Shown: piece by piece, positions 18,311 to 28,055 of the stretch | Layout: each line of letters begins with the position of its first letter | How positions within the stretch are numbered: position 1 is the stretch's first letter | Source of the DNA: Chloroflexota bacterium | GTDB lineage: Bacteria > Chloroflexota > Anaerolineae > Aggregatilineales > J027 | Assembly (NCBI GenBank): GCA_013112715.1 | Contig: JABFGB010000002.1 | Location: forward strand, 103,601 to 167,600 | Direction: 5' to 3' | Length of the DNA stretch: 64,000 nucleotides | Program-made: the position numbers and the translations under genes | Notes under the pieces: generated by a model | Databases searched by the model: none | What the model saw: the letters and a program-made list of their open reading frames with translations, nothing else | Told to the model about the DNA's origin: nothing

Positions 18311-19861
18311 ATGCACCCAACGACGCTTGAAGAAAAAATCGGGCAGATGCTAGTCGTAGGTTTTCATGGCTATGAAGCCCCTGACTATTTGCTGCAATGG
18401 CTGGCGGAGGGCCGCATTGGTGGGGTCATCCTGTTTGGGCGTAACATCCAAAATCCGCAGCAGGTTGCCAAGCTCACCCAAGCCTTTCATCAAGCCTCCA
18501 AATACCCCCTGCTGATTTGTATTGACCAAGAAGGTGGCACGGTCGCCCGTTTGCGCGATGGCTTTACCGAAAGCCCCGGCGCGATGGCCTTGGGGGTGGC
18601 GGATTCAGAATCGCTGGCGGAAGATATATCCGAAATGCTGGCGACGGAGCTAAGGGCGCTAGGTATTAATTGGAATCTCGCCCCGGTGGTGGACATCACC
18701 CACGATATCTCCAATCCCAGTGTGGGCACACGCTCGTTGGGACGCGATAAAACACGGGTGGCGAAGTTAGCAGCGGCGGAAGTGCGTGGCTTTCAGAAGG
18801 CCCATGTTGCGGCGAGCGCCAAACATTTCCCCGGATTGGGCAATACCCCGGTGGATACTCATCTGGCATTGGCGGTTATTGATGGTTCCATGGATTACTT
18901 GTGGGAGCATGATCTGGTGCCGTTTCGGGCGGTGGTGAATGAAGGTACGGCGACGGTGATGGTTAGTCATGTCAAATTCACCGAACTTGATCCTGAGTAC
19001 CCAGCGACTTTATCGCCGCGTGTTATTCAAGACCTGCTGCGCCGCGAAATCGGTTTTACGGGTGTGGCCTGTACTGATTGTATGGAGATGAAAGCGATTG
19101 CCGATCATTACGGGTCGGGCGAATCGGCAGTGTTGGCGGCATTGGCAGGGGTGGATTTGATTTTGTTCTCGCACAGTTTCACCGATCAGCACCCCCTCAG
19201 TGTCGAGGTCTATTATTCATTATTGGACGCGGCGCAGTCCGGGCGTCTGCCGATGGCTCGTATTAATGAAGCTGTTGAGCGGGTGATGGCCCTCAAAGAA
19301 AAATACGCGATTTCCGAAAAACCTCAGCTTGAGGTCATTTGCAAACCCGAACATTTGGCATTAGCCCATCAAGCGGCCCGTGCCGGGGTCGTGCTCGTTA
19401 AATCGGAACCAGATATTTTTCCGCTGCGTGATGGGGCAAAAATTGGGGTGGTCGAATTTGCCTCGATTATAGATTCGGAAATTATGGAGCAGGGTGGTTT
19501 AAGTGGATTTGTCCATCTCTTGCATCAACATGCGCCGCATATTCCAAAGGTCAGTCTGCACCCGATGGATTATCGCCCTGAAGATTTATCCCGTGCGAGG
19601 GATTTGGCGGCACAGTCGGACGTGTTGGTATTGGCGACACGGAATGCCCATTTGATTCCCAAGCAACTTGAAGTGGCCTGTGAATTGTTGGCTCTCTCCA
19701 AACGGGTGATTTTGATAGCCCTGCGTAATCCGTATGATGTTGAGGTTTTGTCAGAAAGTGGGACGATTCTGTGTACCTGTGGTGATAGCAAGCCATCCTT
19801 AGCCGCGGGGGTGGAGGCTTTGTTGGGGCTTTTTGTGGCGAAAGCAAAGCGGTGGAGGTAG
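18311..19861 (+). CDS. nagZ: Glycoside hydrolase family 3, NagZ-type beta-N-acetylhexosaminidase
   Basis: 516 residues. The TIM-barrel domain (1-335) has the NagZ signature KHFPGLGNTPVDTH (171-184) with the catalytic Asp182/His184 pair, and Asp256 in GVACTDCMEMKA at the nucleophile position. A C-terminal domain (340-516) is present, as in Bacillus NagZ but not in E. coli NagZ. The enzyme removes GlcNAc from peptidoglycan fragments. There is no signal peptide, so it acts in the cytoplasm on imported GlcNAc-MurNAc material. AGGATG lies before the ATG, and the gene follows the GntR gene by three bases. Confidence 0.92.
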   Translation: MHPTTLEEKIGQMLVVGFHGYEAPDYLLQWLAEGRIGGVILFGRNIQNPQQVAKLTQAFHQASKYPLLICIDQEGGTVARLRDGFTESPGAMALGVADSESLAEDISEMLATELRALGINWNLAPVVDITHDISNPSVGTRSLGRDKTRVAKLAAAEVRGFQKAHVAASAKHFPGLGNTPVDTHLALAVIDGSMDYLWEHDLVPFRAVVNEGTATVMVSHVKFTELDPEYPATLSPRVIQDLLRREIGFTGVACTDCMEMKAIADHYGSGESAVLAALAGVDLILFSHSFTDQHPLSVEVYYSLLDAAQSGRLPMARINEAVERVMALKEKYAISEKPQLEVICKPEHLALAHQAARAGVVLVKSEPDIFPLRDGAKIGVVEFASIIDSEIMEQGGLSGFVHLLHQHAPHIPKVSLHPMDYRPEDLSRARDLAAQSDVLVLATRNAHLIPKQLEVACELLALSKRVILIALRNPYDVEVLSESGTILCTCGDSKPSLAAGVEALLGLFVAKAKRWR

Positions 19862-19868
19862 CAGTGGA

Positions 19869-21998
19869 ATGATAAAGAAGCACTTGATAAACCTCATGTG
19901 TGTAAGTGCAATTATCATCATGGGGTGGCACAAATCGGAAATTAGCAACGCACAAGACGATGGTACAGTCTTGAGTTCTTTTCGGCGGCACATTCACCCA
20001 ATCCATGACTGCTTTCGCTATGATGATTGGTATGACTATCATCCTGTGTGGTCGCCTGATAGTAAAGAATTCATTTTTGGCGACTTATGTTCATCCAATT
20101 GGAAAGTTTATGATACCTCTCAAAAACAACTCTATGATGACACAGATTTTCCTCTGTTATCCTATCATGCTGTAGATGATACCTTACAAGCTAGATATGG
20201 TATGGCGGACGGATTTGAGGCCCATACCCGTTATTCGCCTGACGGTCATTATATGGTTTATGTGAGTAATGTAACCATAGATGTAGTGATTGAAGGTACG
20301 TTTTCTGCCCATTTAGTTGCCCTTGCCGATTTACAAACGGGTGAGTCGCAAACAATGGATTTTATTGTTGAACCTTTTACCGATGCTGCGGAGTTTGATG
20401 TCATTTGGAGTGATGACGGCACAGCTTTTTCGATGAATCAGTACGCATGGTCGTATTCACCTGGCTATGTTGTAGTTAACGGCTATGATAAGGAACTCGC
20501 CAATGTACAACTACAAGGTGTGTCGTATCTTCAACTCCCCGACCAAAACTATGCGGTGTGTCGCATTTTTGAAAGTTCTTCCGATGGGGAGCAGTGGCTT
20601 TTGGACGTCGGGCCTGATGTTGAAGGCATTTACGCGTGTGAAATAGAAAATCGCCAATTGATGATTTTTGACCCCAATGAACCTGCATCAAGCATCGTGA
20701 TTGAATCCAAAGCCGCTGCTGCCCGTTTTTTCGAGGCAAATACCCTGCTGGCAGTTACATCTGACGGCTTAGTTACCATTGACATTGCTTCCGCCCAGTC
20801 ACAGGTCATCAATTCTGCTCTAGATACAAGCTGGATTGATTGGGGGTGGTTTTCACATGATGGAGAATGGCTTGCATTTGCACAGTCGCGCCACGATGAA
20901 TATGCGAGCAATTTATATATCGTAAATGGTCAAACGGGCCTGCCGACGATATTGGCAAATATGCCTCCGCCCGCCAATCTCATACCGATTGCACCTGAGA
21001 ATGCAACCCGCCTTCAGCCAATTGCAATCTATAGTGATCCAAGCCGTGCAGAGTTCTCAAACATCAATGCCTGCTCCTTATATCATGTGACCTTAAGTCC
21101 AAATGGGGAGTGGTTGATAAATATTGGCTATGATGAAATCTGTGTACTAAATATCAGCCAAGCGGATAGCCAATGGCGTATCCTTCCTACACCTGAGACC
21201 ATGCGCGAAATTGTCGGATGGGCCATCCGTCCAGATAGCCAAGAATTAGCGTATGTAGCAGCAAACAAGATTGATAACGAGACGCGCTATGCTGTCCACA
21301 TTGTGAATTTCGAATCAGGAGCGCAGCGCACTCTCGTCGAGAATCAAGAACAAGAATTGCGAATCGTTCTTAGTCCGGATAATGCAACTGCCGCGATTTA
21401 TACTTTTGATGACCGCGATACCCGAATTGATTTTGTGGCTATAGATACTGGACTTACCATCGGGACAGTGCCTATCGAGGTTGGATATAACTCTGGCATA
21501 AATATCGCATTTAACCGGACTGGCTCACAAGTTATTGTTATTGTTTTTGACTATTCCACTCAACTTCTACTGATTGACGTAAATGCGTTGACCATCTCGC
21601 AGGTCTCGCAATATGAGGGCTATGGATTGCTATTCAGTCTGGGATTGGATTTATATTTTGCCGGATTTTTTGGTGATAGTGGACAATGGGTGACTGATTT
21701 GCCATTTGTTCCTAATTTGCAGCCAACCAGAGATTTCCTGTCGGGAGACGCTAAAGGCAAATGGGATAATCTAATCATTAGTCTAGATGGAGGGTTGCTG
21801 GCCGTTCATTCATACTATGAAGGCGGAGGCGCATATTTGTGGGACACCCGCACTGGTTCACAACTTACGACGATTTTGACTAATGGGTGGCAATCTAATC
21901 TGTCTTTTAGCGCCGATAATCGTTATTTGCTAACAGACACATATGGCGGAGTCCAACTTTGGGGTATTCCCGGCGAGCCTATAGATGAGCCAGAGTAA
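19869..21998 (+). CDS. Secreted beta-propeller protein with WD40/PD40-like repeats, unknown role
   Basis: 709 residues from ATG 19869. A signal peptide is likely (MIKKHL, hydrophobic 6-21, then GWHKSEISNAQ). The rest is built of repeated motifs such as YHPVWSPDSKEFIFGDL, YSPDGHYMVYVSN, LSPNGEWLINIGYD and FSADNRYLLTDTYGG, which are propeller blades of the WD40/PD40 type. No catalytic residues stand out. It starts eight bases after nagZ. The base composition looks more AT-rich than its neighbours, which could point to a different history. Protein or polysaccharide binding outside the membrane is possible; no function is assigned. Confidence 0.78.
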   Translation: MIKKHLINLMCVSAIIIMGWHKSEISNAQDDGTVLSSFRRHIHPIHDCFRYDDWYDYHPVWSPDSKEFIFGDLCSSNWKVYDTSQKQLYDDTDFPLLSYHAVDDTLQARYGMADGFEAHTRYSPDGHYMVYVSNVTIDVVIEGTFSAHLVALADLQTGESQTMDFIVEPFTDAAEFDVIWSDDGTAFSMNQYAWSYSPGYVVVNGYDKELANVQLQGVSYLQLPDQNYAVCRIFESSSDGEQWLLDVGPDVEGIYACEIENRQLMIFDPNEPASSIVIESKAAAARFFEANTLLAVTSDGLVTIDIASAQSQVINSALDTSWIDWGWFSHDGEWLAFAQSRHDEYASNLYIVNGQTGLPTILANMPPPANLIPIAPENATRLQPIAIYSDPSRAEFSNINACSLYHVTLSPNGEWLINIGYDEICVLNISQADSQWRILPTPETMREIVGWAIRPDSQELAYVAANKIDNETRYAVHIVNFESGAQRTLVENQEQELRIVLSPDNATAAIYTFDDRDTRIDFVAIDTGLTIGTVPIEVGYNSGINIAFNRTGSQVIVIVFDYSTQLLLIDVNALTISQVSQYEGYGLLFSLGLDLYFAGFFGDSGQWVTDLPFVPNLQPTRDFLSGDAKGKWDNLIISLDGGLLAVHSYYEGGGAYLWDTRTGSQLTTILTNGWQSNLSFSADNRYLLTDTYGGVQLWGIPGEPIDEPE

Positions 21999-22186
21999 TC
22001 TCCCAATGGTTGAAGGGTGGTTGCGACTTTTTTGCCGAACGATTGGCCTACGTTTTTGCGGAACGATAAAAATGTGACATTTGAGGGGTGGCTTATGTTA
22101 CCTGTTAACTGGCGATGAACTCAATTGAATTTATAATGGATGGAAATTCCAACGTTAACGCTTTGTATTGATGGAGTTATATTGCC

Positions 22187-23509
22187 ATGCCCTCCAACAA
22201 AAGCATCCCCAAGACTGCCACCAAGACTATGCCGGCTGTCCCGCCTCCTAACTATCCGGATTTAATTGGACTTGTTACCAACAAGAAACCCATCAATATT
22301 GATATAGTCCAATGTGCCGTCGCTACCCGTCCGACCAAAGTCATTGCTGGGCAAAATTTCGAACTGATTGTGATGCTGCAAAACCCGTCTGATGCAACGG
22401 TGAATGTGGCGATTATGCCCAAACTGCCTGAAGAAGACGCTGCTAAACATCCGCATATGTTCGCTACGCCTTCCCAGCGGATTCGGGTCGCCCTGCAACC
22501 CGCTGAGGTTGGTTATGTGATTATTCCAGCCGTGTGTTTGCGTAAGGCCGCCCCCGGTCATTACCCACTGATCACAGAAATCCATGCTGAGGTGATAGAC
22601 AAAACCCAAAAACCCGCTCGTGTGCGTTTGCCAGAGGGTGGAGGTGATCCCAATTTGGGCAGTTTATCGGAGGAGGTACGTTTAAGCCTGCTGAGTCTAC
22701 GCAAACTCCGTTGGGACGCCCATGTGGACACATGGCGTAAACATAACCTCAATTCCAGTTTTGATGTCATCACAGCGGCGGAAGTTCCGGCTATTGCAGT
22801 CAAAGGTAGCTGGAATAGCCTGTGGACAATGCGTGATTACCTTGATGAAAATGTCCTAAAAGAACGAGTCAAACCCCAGATGGATGCTTTTTTGGCGAAG
22901 CTGATTGCGAACGACTTCATCAAGGGGATCAACGAGGCCACTTTGGAGTGGTTCAACAAGACCGGTTATGTGTTGCAGGCGGTGGAGGCACTTTACATTT
23001 CCAAAGTGCTGACCCACGTGCTGTGTGAGCTAAAAGTCGAACAGCCCACCAAAATCAATCCGAACCCGACATTCCCCGATTGGTATAACAAACTGACGTG
23101 GGTGTTTTTTGATGATGCCCGTCTGGTGGATTACCCAGATCGCGTCATTAAAACGCACGTATACCCCGAACTCATCAAAGACGCTGTGCGCCATGCCTTC
23201 AGGATGCTCACGACAGTCTTGAAAGAGGATTTTGGAACGGTTGACGAAATCAATGATTATGCCGAAAACATCAGTTCTGCGCTGCAAAACAATACGGAAT
23301 TGACCTATGCACAGGTCTATTTGCCCCTGATCGCTGCCGGGATCATTATCGCTAATCGCTTGACCATGAGTGGCGAAAATGTCACCAATTCGCTGCATCA
23401 GATTTCGGAAGCACAGACCAAACGTAAAGGTGAATTTAATGAAGACAATGCCTTCATTGTTGAAATCATCAACAAACTGGTAGACCGTTCGCTGGAGTAC
23501 AAATTCTAA
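22187..23509 (+). CDS. Conserved-looking hypothetical protein with N-terminal Ig-like region
   Basis: 440 residues; I do not recognise the family. Residues 40-150 read like a beta-sandwich of the NEAT/CARDB or Ig type (RPTKVIAGQNFELIVMLQNPSDATVNV), while the rest is mainly alpha-helical and charged. No signal peptide or membrane span is visible. A TATAAT at 22132-22137 may be its promoter, with no clear -35. The 188 bases before it hold nothing else I can identify. It ends with a terminator hairpin before namZ, so it may be a separate transcription unit inserted in the amino-sugar cluster. Confidence 0.72.
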   Translation: MPSNKSIPKTATKTMPAVPPPNYPDLIGLVTNKKPINIDIVQCAVATRPTKVIAGQNFELIVMLQNPSDATVNVAIMPKLPEEDAAKHPHMFATPSQRIRVALQPAEVGYVIIPAVCLRKAAPGHYPLITEIHAEVIDKTQKPARVRLPEGGGDPNLGSLSEEVRLSLLSLRKLRWDAHVDTWRKHNLNSSFDVITAAEVPAIAVKGSWNSLWTMRDYLDENVLKERVKPQMDAFLAKLIANDFIKGINEATLEWFNKTGYVLQAVEALYISKVLTHVLCELKVEQPTKINPNPTFPDWYNKLTWVFFDDARLVDYPDRVIKTHVYPELIKDAVRHAFRMLTTVLKEDFGTVDEINDYAENISSALQNNTELTYAQVYLPLIAAGIIIANRLTMSGENVTNSLHQISEAQTKRKGEFNEDNAFIVEIINKLVDRSLEYKF

Positions 23510-23518
23510 GCATTAGCG

Positions 23519-23572
23519 ACACTCTGGTGTTTCTAATGCTCTATAGTTTTGGACAACACCGGAGTGTTTTTT
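23519..23572 (+). terminator. Intrinsic terminator whose 3' arm contains the namZ ribosome site
   Basis: ACACTCTGGTGTT (23519-23531) pairs with AACACCGGAGTGT (23555-23567), 13 pairs with one T-G, followed by six T. The GGAG of namZ (23561-23564) lies in the 3' arm and the ATG follows the T tract at once. The hairpin therefore both ends the upstream gene and could hide the namZ ribosome site in read-through RNA. Confidence 0.8.
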
Positions 23573-24739
23573 ATGCCTATCTCAACTGGGCTAGAAGTCC
23601 TGCGTACCGATCATTATCACCCCCTACAAGGCAAGCGGGTTGGTCTGATGACCAATCCCAGTGCTACTGATACTCAATTCAACACCACCTATCAAATTTT
23701 CACCCAAAGCCCGGAGATTCAACTAACCGCCCTGTTTGGCCCGGAACATGGCTTTGTCGGGGCAGCGGCGGATGGAGCCGAGGTGAATTCTAGCATTGAC
23801 CCACGCACTGGAATTCCAATCTACAGTCTCTATGGAGAGACATTCCGACCTACCGCCGAGATGCTCAAAAATGTGGAGGTGCTGGTCTGCGATATTCAGG
23901 ACATCGGTGTGCGCTTCTATACCTATCTTTGGACGATTTCCTATATTTTGGAGGCGGCAGGGGAGTATGGGGTGGAGGTCATGATTTTAGACCGCCCCAA
24001 TCCTCTTGGTGGGATAATGGTCGCTGGCCCACCCCTTGACCCCTCGGTAGCTTCGTTTGTGGGGCGATATTCTATCCCGGTGCAGCATGGTATGACGTTG
24101 GGGGAGATGGCCTTATTCTTAAATTTACATTACAACCCCTATCCCGCCCAACTGACTGTCATTCCGTGTGAGGGATGGCGGCGGTCAATGACATGGCAGG
24201 ACACTGGACGGGCATGGGTACCGACTTCGCCCGCGATTGGGCATCTGAGCGCGGTGCAGCATTACCCCGGCGCGTGTTTTTTGGAGGGGACGACGCTATC
24301 GGAGGGGCGCGGCACAACCCTGCCCTTTGAGGTCGTTGGCGCACCCTATATTGATGGCATGGCATTGGCGGAATCACTCAATGCCCAAAATTGGCCGGGT
24401 GTGCGTTTTCGACCTCACACCTTTCAACCGACAGCCAGCAAATGGGCGGGGCAGGAATGTCAAGGCGTGCAGGCCCATATCACCGATTTGACCATCTGGC
24501 GACCCATCGAAACATGGCTCAATGTGATCTGCCATATTCGGGCGCTGTATCCTGAACAATTCGGCTGGTCGCCTATCCATCCCGAAACGGGCCACTGCCA
24601 TTTCGATTTATTGACAGGTTCCCCGACCATGCGAGATGCGATTGAGGGAGGGGCTACGATAGAGCAATTGACGGCGGGGTGGTCGAGATTTTGTGCCGAA
24701 TTTCAACGCCGTCGTCAGCCATTTTTATTGTACGAATAG
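23573..24739 (+). CDS. namZ: DUF1343 protein, exo-beta-N-acetylmuramidase NamZ
   Basis: 388 residues from ATG 23573 (GGAG eight bases upstream). The whole protein matches the DUF1343 family (YbbC), with GKRVGLMTNPSATD near the start, LFGPEHGFVGAAADGAEV and VCDIQDIGVRFYTYLWT. Bacillus NamZ removes non-reducing MurNAc from peptidoglycan chains. No clear signal peptide is visible here, so a cytoplasmic role on imported fragments is possible. The gene heads the block NamZ-AmiE-AnmK-kinase-MurQ, which closely resembles the Bacillus murQ-murR-murP-amiE-nagZ-namZ group. Confidence 0.9.
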   Translation: MPISTGLEVLRTDHYHPLQGKRVGLMTNPSATDTQFNTTYQIFTQSPEIQLTALFGPEHGFVGAAADGAEVNSSIDPRTGIPIYSLYGETFRPTAEMLKNVEVLVCDIQDIGVRFYTYLWTISYILEAAGEYGVEVMILDRPNPLGGIMVAGPPLDPSVASFVGRYSIPVQHGMTLGEMALFLNLHYNPYPAQLTVIPCEGWRRSMTWQDTGRAWVPTSPAIGHLSAVQHYPGACFLEGTTLSEGRGTTLPFEVVGAPYIDGMALAESLNAQNWPGVRFRPHTFQPTASKWAGQECQGVQAHITDLTIWRPIETWLNVICHIRALYPEQFGWSPIHPETGHCHFDLLTGSPTMRDAIEGGATIEQLTAGWSRFCAEFQRRRQPFLLYE

Positions 24740-24748
24740 GGGGAACGG

Positions 24749-25954
24749 GTGGTGCGTAAATTTTCACCTACTTTAGAAGCACGCCTTGATGAAATCATCA
24801 CATCCCGTTTGGATACTGTTGCTCCTGCTGTTACCCTGATGGCAATTTTGCGTGGGGAGATTATCCTGCATCAAGCGTGGGGATGGATTGACCCCGATAC
24901 CAAAAAAATCCCGGTAACAACAGATACACTGTTTGATCTGGCCTCTGTGACCAAGCTGTTTACCGTGACGGCCCTTTTGCAGCAGGTCAGCGCGGGGCGA
25001 GTGGTGCTTTATACCCCACTGGTGGAGGTCATTCCTGAATTTGGTGTGTTGAATCCGCGCCCGATGGATGGGGGGCAAGACCCCCATAGCAAAGAAGTGC
25101 TGCCAATTCCCGATGCGGTTAAGGGTAAATCGGTTGACCCCGCACAGGTGACATTTTTCCATTTATTGACCCATACCTCCGGCCTACCCGCTTGGCGCGA
25201 TGTGTTTAACGCCGCTGGCCCTGCACCCATGTCCCCGACGCAGCGCGACTCAATTACATGGGAGAAACGATGGGCACGCGGCTTGAGTGCGATTTATGGC
25301 TATGCGTTTGTGGCGCAACCCGATGAAAAAGTCATTTACAGTGACATTGGGCTAATGCTGCTCGGAGAGGCTGTGACCCGATTAACGCAGCGCCCCTTAG
25401 ATGCTGCTATTCGGGAGCATGTCACCGCGCCGTTGGGTTTATCATCGCCTACCTTTAATCCCCTACAAAATAATGTTGTGTGTGAACATATCGCCCCGAC
25501 GGAAAATGACCCCAAATGGCGTAAACGACGCTGTTGGGGGGAGGTGCATGACGAAAATGCCTGTGGGGTCGGCGGGGTAGCGGGTCATGCCGGGTTATTC
25601 GCCAACGTTCGAGATGTGGCAGCCTTTGGGCAGGCATGGTTAAGCCATGACCCCCGTCTCAAAGTTGACCCTGACCTCATGGCGGAGGCGGTGCGTGAAC
25701 AGGCCGTATCTGATGGCAACCGCAAAGGCTTAGGCTGGATGATTAAAGCCGCGGAAGGGTCATCCGCTGGGGAATACATGGATATTTCGACCTATGGGCA
25801 TACCGGATTTACGGGGACATCGCTATTTATTGACCCAACCAAACAGCTTGTCGTGGCTCTATTGACCAATTCAGTTTATCCGGGTCGAGAAGCCCCCGGC
25901 AAATTCGAACTACGCCGCGATGTGCATAACCTAATTGGAAAGGCGGCAGGCTGA
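24749..25954 (+). CDS. Beta-lactamase-fold serine hydrolase, AmiE-like
   Basis: 401 residues from a GTG. The class C beta-lactamase/esterase motifs are all present: SVTK (Ser66, Lys69), YSD (197-199) and HTG in YGHTGFTGTS (about 348). In the Bacillus cluster the matching gene, amiE (ybbE), encodes an N-acetylmuramoyl-L-alanine amidase of this fold. The same neighbourhood here supports an amidase that strips the peptide from MurNAc, but other serine hydrolase activities cannot be ruled out. It has no evident signal peptide. Confidence 0.85.
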   Translation: MVRKFSPTLEARLDEIITSRLDTVAPAVTLMAILRGEIILHQAWGWIDPDTKKIPVTTDTLFDLASVTKLFTVTALLQQVSAGRVVLYTPLVEVIPEFGVLNPRPMDGGQDPHSKEVLPIPDAVKGKSVDPAQVTFFHLLTHTSGLPAWRDVFNAAGPAPMSPTQRDSITWEKRWARGLSAIYGYAFVAQPDEKVIYSDIGLMLLGEAVTRLTQRPLDAAIREHVTAPLGLSSPTFNPLQNNVVCEHIAPTENDPKWRKRRCWGEVHDENACGVGGVAGHAGLFANVRDVAAFGQAWLSHDPRLKVDPDLMAEAVREQAVSDGNRKGLGWMIKAAEGSSAGEYMDISTYGHTGFTGTSLFIDPTKQLVVALLTNSVYPGREAPGKFELRRDVHNLIGKAAG

Positions 25955-27138
25955 TGCGAATCATTGGCTTGATGTCGGGCACGTCAGCGGATGGCATTGA
26001 TGCGGCCTTGTGCGAAATTGAAGGCCAGCCTCCTCAGTTGCAGGCAAAAATTTTGGCGGCCCTCACGCTGGATTATCAGCCCGACCAGCGCCAGCGCATC
26101 CTTGACGCCTGTCATCCAAGCACCGGTCATGTAGATACATTATGTCGTCTCAATTTCGACTTGGGGGAGTGGCTTGCACAGGCTGTCCATCAATTGATGA
26201 CACAGGCCGGATTCACCCCCGCCGACATTGACCTGATCGCTTCACACGGGCAGACGGTCTGGCATCAAGTCGAGGGTGATGGGCATGTCAGCGCGACACT
26301 GCAAATTGGGGAGGCGGCGGTGATTGCGGAACGGACGGGCATTACGACCCTCCACAATTTTCGTCCGCGTGATGTAACCGCCGGGGGGCAGGGAGCACCA
26401 CTGACCGGATATGCTGATTGGTTGCTGTTGCGCCACCCCGAACATTGGCGGGCCGTGCAAAATATCGGCGGGATGGGCAATGTCACCTTTTTGCCACCGC
26501 TGTGTGATACAAACAGCCTACCCTTAGCCTTCGATACCGGCCCCGGCAATGCGTTGATTGATATTGCCACGACAATTTTGACCGATGGGGCGCAAACCTA
26601 TGACCGCGATGGGGCATTGGCGGCAAAAGGTCAAATTGATGAGGGGTGGTTGGCGGAATTGATGACCCATCCCTATTTTGAACGCCGTCCCCCCAAAACA
26701 ACGGGGCGGGAGTTATTCGGCTCGGCAATGGCGCAGCAATTGGTACAGACGGGTCAATCACGTGGCCTGAATCGAGAGGCGACTATTGCTACCCTTACCG
26801 CATTAACCGCCAGCAGTATCGCCGATGCCTATAGCCGATTCGCCCCGCACCCCCCTGCAGAAGTCATTTTAGGCGGCGGGGGTCAGCATAACCACACATT
26901 GGTGGCCTATCTGCAAAATTTTATGCCGAGTACAAAAATTCTTCGCCATGAGGATATTGGCCTCAGCAGCGATTTTAAAGAGGCGCTGGTTTTTGCGATT
27001 TTGGCTTATGAAACATGGCATAACCGCCCCGGTAATTTGCCTGCGCTAACGGGAGCCTCCCACCCAGCGGTTTTGGGCCAAATCACCCCCAGCAAAAATT
27101 ATGCGACGTTGATTCAGCAAACATGGGGTGCCCAATGA
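25954..27138 (+). CDS. anmK: Anhydro-N-acetylmuramic acid kinase
   Basis: 394 residues. The N-terminal GLMSGTSADGIDAALCEI (4-21) and C-terminal VILGGGGQHNH are the phosphate and sugar motifs of AnmK, which opens the 1,6-anhydro ring and makes MurNAc-6-phosphate. Its presence implies that lytic-transglycosylase products (anhydro-muropeptides) reach the cytoplasm. The start overlaps the stop of the serine hydrolase gene as TGATG, and its own stop overlaps the next gene as ATGA, so translation is coupled throughout. Confidence 0.95.
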   Translation: MRIIGLMSGTSADGIDAALCEIEGQPPQLQAKILAALTLDYQPDQRQRILDACHPSTGHVDTLCRLNFDLGEWLAQAVHQLMTQAGFTPADIDLIASHGQTVWHQVEGDGHVSATLQIGEAAVIAERTGITTLHNFRPRDVTAGGQGAPLTGYADWLLLRHPEHWRAVQNIGGMGNVTFLPPLCDTNSLPLAFDTGPGNALIDIATTILTDGAQTYDRDGALAAKGQIDEGWLAELMTHPYFERRPPKTTGRELFGSAMAQQLVQTGQSRGLNREATIATLTALTASSIADAYSRFAPHPPAEVILGGGGQHNHTLVAYLQNFMPSTKILRHEDIGLSSDFKEALVFAILAYETWHNRPGNLPALTGASHPAVLGQITPSKNYATLIQQTWGAQ

Positions 27139-28055
27139 ACGGTTATGTCATGGGCATTGACGGCGGGGGCAGCAATCTCCGCGTGGTGGTGGCAACCCCT
27201 GATTTGCAGGTCGTGGGTGAAAGCCATGCCGGAACGGTCAATCCTAGTGTGATTGGACGTGAGACGGCGGCAGGATTGATTCGTCAGCATATGTGGGCCG
27301 CCATCACAAATGCCCATTTGCAGCCTGCCGACATTCGGGCCGTTTGTATCGGGGTGGCGGGGGCATCGGCTGACCATTCGGCGGATTGGTTGTGTGAGGT
27401 CGTTGGCCCAATCACCCCGAATGCCAAAATCCGCCCCAGTGCCGACCAAGAAATCGCGTTGGTAGGGGCACATGGTAAACGCGAAGGGATTTTGATTTTG
27501 GCGGGGACGGGTAGTGTGGCCTATGGGGTCAATCCGGCGGGGCAGGCGGCTGCTGTCGGCGGGTGGGGCTATTTGCTTGGCGATGAGGGCAGCGGCTATT
27601 GGTTGGGGATGTCCGCATTAAGGGCCATTTCGCAGGCCAGTGAGCGCCGTGCGGCAAAAACGACCCTCACGGAAAGCGTGCTGCATGAACTGAATTTGGA
27701 GAAGCCGCGTGACCTGATTCGCTGGCTCTATGCTCAACCCCGTAACGCCGAAATTGCTCAATTGGCCCCGTTGATAATTCAACAGGCTGATGCGGGGGAT
27801 GCCGTTGCCAATTGCCTTGTTGGTGAGGCCATCCAGCATTTAGCGGGGCATGTCACCGCCCTGCGTGACATACTCAATTTCCCTGATGCCCCCATTGCTT
27901 TCGCGGGTGGATTGTTGACGCATCCCAACGCGCTGAGTTCAGGTTTAGGTCGCCACCTTCAACTACCCGCCATTCCTGTTCCCCTTTATCCTCCGGTGAT
28001 AGGGGCGGTACTATTGGCGCTGGACACGCTTGTACAATCAGAAAAGGAATCGTAA
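27135..28055 (+). CDS. BadF/BadG-type sugar kinase, probable MurNAc/GlcNAc kinase
   Basis: 306 residues from ATG 27135, which overlaps anmK as ATGA. The actin-like ATPase phosphate loop MGIDGGGSNLRVVV (7-20 from this start) and the second motif LILAGTGSVAYGV are clear, with VGGWGYLLGDEGSGYWLG typical of N-acetylglucosamine kinases of the NagK/MurK group. Clostridium MurK phosphorylates both MurNAc and GlcNAc at O6. Here it would provide MurNAc-6-P for MurQ directly downstream and GlcNAc-6-P from the NagZ product. Confidence 0.9.
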   Translation: MNGYVMGIDGGGSNLRVVVATPDLQVVGESHAGTVNPSVIGRETAAGLIRQHMWAAITNAHLQPADIRAVCIGVAGASADHSADWLCEVVGPITPNAKIRPSADQEIALVGAHGKREGILILAGTGSVAYGVNPAGQAAAVGGWGYLLGDEGSGYWLGMSALRAISQASERRAAKTTLTESVLHELNLEKPRDLIRWLYAQPRNAEIAQLAPLIIQQADAGDAVANCLVGEAIQHLAGHVTALRDILNFPDAPIAFAGGLLTHPNALSSGLGRHLQLPAIPVPLYPPVIGAVLLALDTLVQSEKES

